A stretch of DNA of 64,000 nt from Acanthornis magna (Eukaryota; Chordata; Aves; Passeriformes; Acanthizidae). Where the stretch lies: the NCBI GenBank assembly GCA_036785705.1, contig JAWUZG010000159.1, positions 5,704,001-5,768,000 of the forward strand, in the 5' to 3' direction. A model generated the notes under the pieces. That model was not told the origin of the DNA, did no database searches, and saw only the letters and a program-made list of their open reading frames with translations. Made by a program: the position numbers and the translations under genes. Positions 55,430 through 64,000 of this stretch are shown in pieces; the stretch's first letter is position 1; each line of letters begins with the position of its first letter.

Positions 55430-56260
55430 GAACGGGGCAAACCCGCGTCCTGGGAAAGGAAGCTATTAACAGCTCTGCTCGGAAGGTTCTGAGGGCCACA
55501 TTGCGTCATAGCCCTCGAGTTTATTGAATGTTAACTCTTTTTTTTTCCCCTTAACCAAAGGAAATGAGTTTCTATAATCCTCTGCTTTGAGCTGCATCCT
55601 CAGTGGGGTAATGAAAAATGACCTACGCCATCCGATAGCGCTCTGCTTTGCACACAATAGATCTTCACAAGGGCAGGCACAATGTGGCTCCGGCTCTGGC
55701 GTTTTCTCCTCGTTGAAACGCACAATGAATTTATTTATTGCTGATCTAAAAGGCACTCGAACAGAACGGGCGCAGCGGGGGGATCGCCCGAGTTTAACTT
55801 GGCATGGTAAGAAAGCAGCCCCAGAGAAAATGACCAATGTTCAGGCTTGGGAGAGCAGAACATTTTTATAAGGAGGATCTTGAAATGGTGGGTTCGTGCA
55901 CACGCAGAGAGCAAGGCAAATTGGTTCCAAGAACAAGGCATCTGCTTCCTTGAAAACTTTTTTTTTTGGCAGAATTTGTATGCGAGTTGGGCATGTTGAG
56001 TGATTTATGGGGCCATTAAACATACACTAAATCAATCTCTATTAGGGGGGAAAAAAAGCGCCATGTACTTAAAAAAGGCCCTCGAGCGAGATTGCTGAAC
56101 CCAAGGTCTGATGTTGTGAGACAGAATGGTCACTGGCAATTTGGAGATGTAACATGAACTCAGTCAGTCAATTCGGATATGATAGTTTTTAATGTTCCAT
56201 GAATCCAGCGAAATGTGCATCCAATTAACTACCACTAAAGGACCTCCTTTATAAAATAAT
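55430..56260. promoter_or_regulatory. Strong candidate conserved enhancer cluster, intergenic
   Basis: Over 800 bp of unique sequence with many retained CpGs (AGTGAACGGGGC, TTGCGTCATAGCCC, CCATCCGATAGCGC, GGATCGCCCG, AAAGCGCCATG). It has AT-rich homeodomain-type motifs: a PBX-HOX-like GTGATTTATGGGG near 56000, CATTAAACATACACTAAATC just after, and CCAATTAACTACC near 56221. CpG retention in otherwise AT-rich non-coding DNA suggests selection. From known synteny it lies in the BMP7-TFAP2C desert. Confidence 0.45.
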
Positions 56261-59200
56261 ACTTTTGTGGTCAGGTTGCACTTTTTCCACTCATTTCTGT
56301 ACACAGTTCAGGTTGCAGATTTTGTGTGTGCGATTAACACAGACAAACATCCATTTTGGGATGGCTGCTCCTGGCACGGTGGGGCAGGGCTGTGGGAAGA
56401 GGTTCTGTCCCCTTTATCGCAGATTTAGGCTGGGAACAGAGGCAGGAGAAGGTTTTTCTGCTGGAACTAAACAAGAATTAAAGCAAGAGGTTGTCCTTCA
56501 CTGAGATCTCTCCAAAGGGAAGATGCAAGTGCTGGAAACACTGAGTTGGAAAACCCTCAGCTGTTTACTCAGTGCTGTTTTGGAGCTGAGGAAATTCGTA
56601 GGTGGTACAAACGTGGCCTTCAGCCCATAGGAAAAACATCCTCCTTCGAAAACATATCTGAGTTATTTAAAGGATGTGTGCGAAACCTTTGCATCCCAAA
56701 ACAGCCCCTTTTCCCTGAACAACATAATTGTATTTAAAGACCATGCAGTGGGCAGACATTCACAAATTCAGGCGAAATTAGGTTTTGTGAACTCTCCTAT
56801 GAATTGCCTATGCAAACAAGCATAGCATTGGAATGGAAACAGGCCAAAAGTGTTTTGTGAATAGAGCATTAAGATATTTTCTTCTTGACATGGTAAGGGA
56901 TGGAAAATCTGTAGCAAAGCCCTACAGCTTGTCAGAGAAAATTCTCCTGTGCTTGTGTGTGTACACACATGTGAGCTCAGGAGAGTGACATGGAAAGTTT
57001 CTGACACCCTAAAAATGAGATGGGGGACCTCAGGAATGCTCTATGAATCCAAGAACATTTCTCACCCAAGTTCAGCATTTTATGGCCAGATTTTCTCCAG
57101 TATTGTTTACAGCTATGTCTTTTTCTGATTTCAAAATGAAAATATTTTAAGCGTGAAATGTTTGAGTTTCAAAAATGAATAAACAAATTAAAAAAAAAAA
57201 AAAAAAAGAAGTGAACCAAAGTGCTTGGGAAAAGCAGAATGAAAAGGCAAAGGAATGCAATTATAATAGAAGCTGGCGTGGATACAAGAGAGGACCTGGA
57301 AGTGATGAGGCTTTGACTTGCACCAGAGCCCTGTCCCTCCACAAGAAACCCTTGAGCTCCACCACAGCCCAGCACCTCCTGCAGCTTTGGGATCATCTGG
57401 GAGAGGTGTCCGGAACAGAGAAGCAATTTTTGGTGGAAAAGAGGCAATGGGATTTAAGTTTGGAATCCCTCTCTCATTGTTATAGGATTCAAGTGTAGTG
57501 ACAGCTGAGGACAAAATGAAGATAACAAATCTAAATCAGGTAATTAATTTGGTGATACAGCCTAATTATGAGGAAAACAGGCCAACACTGTATTTCTCCT
57601 GAGTACAGGGAGATCATGTGCAGTGTTTTCGAGTATTTTGGCAATCAAGTACACACTCGTGAGACTCACATTTCCAGAAAATACTTTCCAGGAGAAGTCT
57701 GCTCTCTAAAGAGCAGGAGAACTGCAACAGCATCCAGATTTGATAAAAGGTGCACCAGAGACACATCAGTGCCTTACAGCGATGCACAGGAGGCTTTCCC
57801 CAAGCTGCAGCTGACAAATTTGCAGCAGCAGATGAAGAGCAGGCTTGGCTCAGGGCACACACTCTCTGGGGGACAAAATCCATGGGGTGTCCTCAGCTCA
57901 GGGACTCAGTCCTGGCCCTGTTGGAGCCAACATCCACAGCTTCGGGGTCTCTGTGCACCCAAGTTTTGCTGCCACTGCCGTTCAGCCTGTCCTGGGGTTT
58001 TCATCAAATCATAATTTCTTCCAGAAATATCCAGACCTGCCTTGCACATCTTCCCTGGCTTTTCTCCTCTTTTTCATCTGCATTAAAAAGAAACAATACA
58101 AAGCTTTTCCCCCCGACCCAAAACAAACCCCTTCTCTTCCTTTCTTTCATGGCAAAAGAAAACCCAAAATAAACAAAGAAACAACTGCCTTCCCTCCTCC
58201 CTCCCCAAACCCTCCGGGGCAGAGTGGAGGTAGAATGCCCTTTCTAATTTCATTGACAGTGCTGTTGATATATAGGGTAATTTTATCTTAACAACCTGTA
58301 ACAAAGGATAAGACAGTAGTCGTCTTGCATTCCAGACAGTAGGAGATGTTTACTCATTCTCCCAGCAGACCCTCTCATCATTCATCTAGACTTTATTAGA
58401 TGCCAGGAAATGGGAAACCTATAATTTAAGAAATGTATCGCGCAGAGAAACTTCTTCTGTTTGGTAAATAAAAGGTAGCTGAGGATCTGAGGTTAATTTG
58501 CTTTTTAAAAAAAAATGTTCTCACCAGTTTTCTTATTTCTTCCCAAAAGTTTCCTTTGAGCTAAATCTTTTACAGGGTGTGATATTGAGGACGAACATCA
58601 CTGGGCACAGCAAGGAGGACCAGGATTTGTCCTCCTAACCCCAGAGCTCTGGAATCCTATGCTGTTCTTGAGGCTGTGCTGGCAGCAGAGGCTCAGCCTG
58701 CAGAGCATGAAATGTGTCTGTGAGCAGGGAGGGTTTTGTTTTCACCTTTGGAGGCATCACATTGTCCAGGATGGAAACGCACTCTGGGCAATTCCATGGG
58801 GCTGAGAGGAGGGGAAGGGAGGGAGAAGAAAGCACATATTTTGCAGCAAACATTCTTAGGGGTTTTTGCTTCTTAAGTGACTCTCACATGAGTGTTTATT
58901 CCTGTTTATGTAGCTCGACATGAATGCCTGGCTTTGATTTGAGGACAAACTGCCCCATAAACTCATGAATGTCTGAATTTAACCTTCACCTTTCCCCCCT
59001 AACCTTGACTCTTGCTTTCTCCTTCATAATTGGTGACATTCTCACAGCCAAATTTAATAAAATATGTGTTACTGGGAGTCAGCAACACTGTGAGCACAGA
59101 TGAGGTGCGGAGGGGTGATGTGTGATGCTGCTCAGTGCAGGGGAGAAAACTCCTCCTAAAACCGAGTGCTAGGACACAATTCCTGCTGTTTCAGACCAAG

Positions 59201-59620
59201 ATTCCCAGGATTCCACCAAGTGGCCAGAAAACCATTAGCAAATGAATAAGCCCAGTCCTGCTCTACCCATCAACCACAGCTTGACTTCCCCCTCTGACAA
59301 GCCAAACAAACGCCCAAATTCAGCAATTCCAAGTTCTCTATTGCCATTGCCTGTGGATCTCAGCTCCTGCCACGCCATCCATCCATCCATGCTGATTGCA
59401 GGGTGTTGGGGAGCTGATCAGCCTCTCCCCTCGCTCAGCCCCAAAGGAAGCACTCAACCCTTTTGGATATCCATCAAAGGAACATTTTCCCTTTCAGCTG
59501 TGCTGCAGTTGTCAGGCAGGAGCAGGGCTTGCTCTGGCATCCCTCTGACAGCTGCCACTGCAGTTGTGTGGGCTGCACAGGCTTCATCTCTGCTCGCATT
59601 GGGCCCTGTGGTTTTGAGGC
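56261..59620. other. Intergenic DNA, no gene seen
   Basis: Contains an A-tract at about 57190-57207, a CNE-like patch at 58300-58490 (with AATGTATCGCGCAGAG) and a (CCAT)4 run near 59378-59394. Overlapping frames at 57568-58291 are judged chance. Confidence 0.4.
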
Positions 59621-59623
59621 TTC

Positions 59624-59875
59624 TCACCCCATGACAGACTCCCAAAGAGTGTGGTCTTTGTCATCTTCCAAGTAGCCATTAAAACCAGAGTTGAAGTCGA
59701 GGTTATGCTGTACCACAAAGCTTTGAAGAGCTTCTTCGCGTGCTCTGCAAAGCAAACCCAAAAGACCACTGACGTTCTCGGCTGGGTCAAATCCATCTCT
59801 GCTGCGAGCTCCACCTAATCCTGGGGAGCGACTGGAGGGGTGAATGTGGCCAGCCCTGTGATCATTAAAGGCCTC
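59624..59875 (-). other. Coding-like open frame without ATG (possible orphan exon or pseudogene)
   Basis: A stop-to-stop frame of 83 residues on the minus strand, ending in TGA at 59626-59624. The translation looks unlike nearby chance frames. It includes FNDHRAGHIHPSSRSPG, RDGFDPAENVSGLLG, then REEALQSFVVQHNLDF, GFNGYLEDDKDHTLWES. A good acceptor (TTTGGGTTTGCTTTGCAG) falls inside it and GTGAGA follows at its end. In another frame upstream, an ATG at 59915 reads MQLSSYDRICPNVRGL before a stop, so a single frameshift would join the two. I do not recognise the family. It could be a real terminal exon, a decayed gene, or a conserved non-coding element that happens to be open. Confidence 0.3.
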
Positions 59876-59915
59876 TCACATTTGGACAGATCCGATCATA
59901 GCTGCTCAACTGCAT

Positions 59916-60190
59916 GGCACAGAGAAGAGATTTTTTTTCCTCTCATTTTATACATAAAGTCCACTTGGAAATGGACCTCAGCAGCTGCAGCTTGCTGGAG
60001 GCAGTAATGGATGGAGGTCATTTATCTTGTGTATTTTTTTCCCTGAAAGGAAATTTAGTTTTTAAATTCAGTCATTGAGGGGTAAGAAGAGAAGGAGGAG
60101 GGAACTGAGAGAGGATAAGAGGTGTGCCTTTAATGGCAGGAAAAGAAAAATTTGTGAGCTCAAACTAATACAACTTCCAAACTCAAATAG
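59916..60190. other. Intergenic DNA
   Basis: Includes, read on the minus strand, TATAAAATGAGAGG about 40 bp before the ATG at 59915. That could be a TATA box or chance. Otherwise unremarkable. Confidence 0.25.
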
Positions 60191-60191
60191 A

Positions 60192-60207
60192 TGTCACCAT
60201 GGTGACA
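60192..60207. promoter_or_regulatory. RFX/X-box-like perfect 16-bp palindrome
   Basis: TGTCACCATGGTGACA is a perfect palindrome and fits the RFX X-box half-site pattern GTNRCC facing RGYNAC-type. Such palindromes are bound by RFX dimers. The site sits in unique AT-rich DNA. Confidence 0.4.
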
Positions 60208-62040
60208 AAGCCTCAGACTTCATAAATTTTTTCCTCTTCCCGTTTGTGGTGAGCTCTGGTACCCTGTTAAATACATCCAAAGGCTTTTAAAGACTCATTG
60301 GAAGCATCTGATCCAGTGGAAGATTTCCTTGTAATAACACTCATTAGATATGGGGATAAACCACATCTCGAGCTGCCTTCCTGTCTCTGAACACGAAAGA
60401 CATGAACTTGAGAGTTAAAATTCATCGCCTGTATGAGACTCACTTGCATAAATATGATTTCCAGCACAAAAATTCCAATGGGCAAGACTGTGGTAAACAC
60501 ATTAGGGTAACAATCCCTGAGATCTCAAGCTCTGGGAATCGAAACTCAGTGACCTGGACTTGTGTCTGTAAGTAGTGGTTGATTTAACACCAATCCAGCG
60601 ATGAACTGGAACTTGGATCAGGCTCTTTGGGTCTGGAAGCCCTGACCCTGAACATTTTCAGACTGATTGAACTGATCACATGTCCTTACACCTCAGTCAA
60701 AGCACATCTGAGTGCTCAGAGCCATCACCAGCTCAGGGCTGTTTGGACACCAGTGAGAACAGCAACAAATAAAAGCAGCATTTCAGTATCTGACAGGAAA
60801 GATCTCTTTAAATGCCTGTGATGCCACCCAAACCTGAGACTCACAACAGGTTCTGTGAAACCCAACCAGCTTTGGCCCCCAGTGTTGACCAGATATGCCT
60901 CACTCAGCATTTGCCAGCTGCAAAAATGTCATGGGCCTGAATATTTCAGGATTTACAGCTGCAGAAACTCTCCAGTGTCACCTTTCTCCCCTTTTATGGC
61001 TCAGCCATAATCTGAAATTCAGCTGAATACAAAGAGCTGCCTGTAGACAGCTAATCCTAAAGACAGAGCTTTGTGTGCAACTTAGAGGGGAAAAAAAGAA
61101 GGAAAAATAAAGAAATCACTGAGAGGGATTGGCAGGAAAGACAAACATTTTTGGCTAATTCTTGCTAGTATTCTTCTGCCCTGGTTTGGGGATGAACTGA
61201 GAGGCTCCTCCTTTGCCCATTCTTGCACCATGCCTGTAATTCAGCAGACAGAGGTGGGTGGATGGCTGAGGTCGGGGAGGAGCAGCAGCCTTTGCTTTCA
61301 CACAGGTAAGGATTATCCATGGGATCAGCAGTGAAATCCTGGGCTGATAATGCTGAGCTAATGCTGATAATTACACAGCAAAGCCAGCCTGTAACCCAAG
61401 CCCTAATTGCCTTTAAAGAGCTCTCGTTGTCCCCAGGGAGGTGCTGGGTTTGGATATTCCTTGGGAAGCTGAGTGGTCCTGGCTGTCCCCAATCTCCCCA
61501 GGCAAAGCTGGAGCAACACCAGCCCAAGCTGCTCAACTTTTTGCAGAATTTCCAGCTGTGCTGACCTTAATTTACACAGGCTCTGATCCAATTCTCTGTC
61601 AGAGCAGCCTGAGGTACATCAGGTCCTTCCTCTCTTTGACCCTCGTGTTTCCACCAGGGTCAGTGGAGTTATTCCAAGCACCTTGAAAGTCGCCTGCCAT
61701 TTCCCTCTGTGCCCTTGCTAAACACAGAAATGCTGCCCTCAGACACCCATGTATTCCCACAGGGGTTGGGAGGTAAAGGAATAAATTTTACCTTAAAAAA
61801 ATAACTCTGTAACCACCTTTGAATTTCACATAGTAGCAAAAACCATGCCCTCCCTGAATGGAGACCATCCTGCACAGGTGAAGTCAGTGACCTCCATTCC
61901 ATTTTGGGAAACCCTCCAAACAAGGGATATCTCCATAAAAAATGCACTTCATATTCTCCCTGTCTCTATGAATTGTCTCCTAGCATTGCTGCTCACCTAC
62001 ATCAGGAATTAAAATGTGAAGAGTCCTGAAAATAAGTCAG
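60208..62040. other. Intergenic DNA, no gene seen
   Basis: No convincing exon. A minus-strand segment 60444-60487 has splice-like ends (CACAG before, GTGAGT after) but is only 44 nt and unsupported. Confidence 0.35.
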
Positions 62041-63060
62041 CACAGCTGAAAGCTAAATAAATACATAAACAATAATAGCATTTTTCTCTCCTGCTTTATC
62101 ATTACGGTGTGTGTACTTAAACAAAAATGGGGTTTACAGGCTTTTCCCCCTCAGGCGTTCATCAGTTAGCCATTGGCTTATTTTTTTTGGTATTATTTTG
62201 ATAATTAGTATTGTTTAGGGAATTGGGAATGTCACCCACGTTACGAATGCTGAGAAGAAAGCAGAACTGCCCTGGTGCTCTCTGGCTCTACCTCACGGTG
62301 CAGAAATGAGCTCTGGATGTGAAGCACAGAGAGACTTCCCAAGAGAGCAGGAATCCCTCCTTTGCCAAGCACTCAGCTCTCTCCTGGATCCCAGGGACAC
62401 TCTCAGACGTGGCTTAGGATGACTCCAGTGTCCTTTTGATGCTTACAACTCAATTTTGCAATCAGCTTGTGAAACCAAAGAGGTTTCAAATCCAGCTTTT
62501 ACTGGGAGGTTTTCTACCCACTGCCAACTGCAGGATGCTGTTTTACAGTCCGTGCCTCTTTGATATATGACACAAGCTGCTGTGTGGCTGCTTACCTGCT
62601 AAAGCTGTTTTGATTTGTCCTGTTTCTTTCTTGTCTGCATATGGTTTGTGTCTAGGCGTACTTTGCTAATCTCTCGTGGCATAAGTAGCCCAACTGTTTT
62701 TGTCAGTGCTATTTTTGATGTGCTGAGTCTAATTGGTGCCTTGCAACGAAAAGAATCCAAGTTACAAATGAAAAACGTATTCCCTACTCTGGTTATCATC
62801 AACTCTTTAACACAGAATTAAAAATATTAACATATTAACACACAACACAGAGCTCTCTACAGTCATTATAAGAGCACTTCTAATTAACCTAGTGATGAGA
62901 GAGTAAATGAATGCTTTGTTGCAATATTTATCTAGATGTATCAAAGTAATAGACAAATGTGAGATTAAAACCTTTAAGGCAGAATCTGCAAATTTTATAA
63001 TATCATATAATTGGATCATATTAAATCAATTAAAAATATAGCACATTCCAACATTCTTCA
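62041..63060. promoter_or_regulatory. Candidate conserved block(s), distal flank
   Basis: AT-rich unique DNA. 62040-62225 has forkhead-like and homeodomain cores (ATAAACAATAATAGC, GATAATTAGTATTG). 62640-62780 has several CpGs (GGCGTAC, CTCGTGG, CAACGAAAAG) in AT-rich context, with TCTAATTGGTGCC. A 67-68 residue frame is open on each strand at 62599-62821 but not protein-like. Confidence 0.28.
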
Positions 63061-64000
63061 ACAAAAAGTAATTTTATCCTCATACTAAAGACAAGGACTT
63101 TAGACACAGTACCAGATTCCCAGGAAATAAATGCCTTACCCAGGAGGCAGCTGAGCTGTGCCCATTTATATCCCCTGAGAATGTGCATGGATTAGAACAC
63201 TTGGTCAATGCTGCAGGACATAGAGGAAACAGGAAAAGATGTTCAGTGTTAGTTTTGTGATTTACCATCAAATGGCGTTTGCTCACTTTGCCTGGAGATG
63301 GGGCCAGGAGGGGTTCAGCAGCACACGTGGCTTGAGAAGAGAAAAATCATTAATTTGCAGATGTGGCTTTAACTTCTCTGAGGGATCAGCCTGGCCTCCA
63401 TCCAGGTGCCAACACACACAGGCTCAGGCAGCTCTTACACATCCCTGTGCAGCTGGGAGCAGGCAGGATCTGCTGCAAACCCTGGCACTGACATCAGGGA
63501 AGGACTCAGGGACATCCATCGTGGTGGGAGCAGGGAGCAGGCCATGGAATTCCTCCTGGCCCAGCAAAGCCCCGTGCCAGGGGCAGGCTGGGGACAGCTT
63601 ACACCAGCGCCACTGCAAGAGCCCTGCTAAGCCCTGGCCTCAGGAAATCCTGATTTCCAGGAATAAAAGTCTCTTTCATCTTATGGGCCAGTCCTTCCCG
63701 ATGGTTTAAATGGAGAGGACCACATAATCCTGTTTTTCTGTGGGGTTGTTTGTAACCTAGGGACAATGTGTAATCCCACTGCAATCAGTCCAAAACTCTT
63801 GGAGGAGAATCAAGGGATGCTGTTATTTTTTATTTCCAACAGAGCGACTGGGGAGCAGAGTCCCAGAGGGCAGAGTGAGAACCTCACTCATCTCCCACTT
63901 CTCTTCCTCCTTACGCCACCTTTCATTTCAGAAATCAAGTAGGAATTAGTGTTTGACCCCCTGGTGTTGAGCTCTAAATCTCTTCCCCATAGAACAAGTC
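63061..64000. other. Intergenic DNA to the window end, no gene seen
   Basis: GC-richer unique DNA. The 156-residue frame at 63239-63709 has no domain, no splice context and low-complexity chance-like composition. Confidence 0.4.

Noticed and set aside
57568..58291. Three overlapping plus-strand frames of 140-148 residues
   Set aside because: Three different frames open over the same DNA point to composition, not coding. None resembles a known protein.
60444..60487. 44-nt minus-strand exon with splice-like ends
   Set aside because: The ends (CACAG, GTGAGT) are good and it can be phased to the 59.6-kb frame, but a 44-nt stretch has too little information and no family match.
63239..63709. 156-residue frame near the window end
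   Set aside because: Chance-like composition, no splice context, overlapped by frames on both strands.

Overview
The window is vertebrate nuclear DNA, almost certainly from a bird. It has one spliced gene with canonical GT-AG introns, a CpG-island promoter, a 5'-truncated CR1 retroposon of avian type (39338-39533), two worn MIR SINE relics, and several worn copies of an old palindromic amniote repeat. There are no operons, no CRISPR arrays and no bacterial-style gene packing. Most long open frames are chance frames or shadows of GC-rich or tandem-repeat DNA.

The gene is BMP7 (bone morphogenetic protein 7), complete on the + strand. Seven coding exons (1337-1769, 24847-25039, 35226-35374, 38453-38650, 39901-39977, 40628-40738, 41270-41419) join in frame into 1311 nt, which encode 436 residues. 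These are a 30-residue signal peptide, a prodomain, a furin-type site after R297, and a 139-residue mature ligand with the seven-cysteine knot. Intron 1 is about 23 kb and intron 2 about 10 kb; the others are 0.5-3 kb. The 3' UTR probably runs about 2.4 kb, to near 43.8 kb.

Layout: 1-780 is the upstream flank. 780-1900 is the CpG island, with GC-rich 5' UTR, two short upstream ORFs and exon 1. 1770-24846 is intron 1, with many AT-rich, motif-dense blocks that look like conserved non-coding elements (CNEs). 25040-35225 is intron 2, with a five-copy 102-bp minisatellite. 35375-41269 holds the small 3' introns. 41420 to about 43800 is the 3' UTR. About 44-64 kb has no recognisable gene. From known vertebrate synteny this flank should be the BMP7-TFAP2C gene desert, which is rich in developmental enhancers, and several blocks in it look like CNEs. 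The one coding-like oddity there is an ATG-less 83-residue frame on the minus strand (59624-59875).

No wholly new system is evident. The best leads are that minus-strand frame, the candidate enhancer blocks with specific motif arrangements (a SoxE-type inverted dimer, paired TCF/LEF sites, paired palindromes, an RFX-like palindrome), the duplicated in-frame start region of BMP7, and an extra prodomain cysteine.
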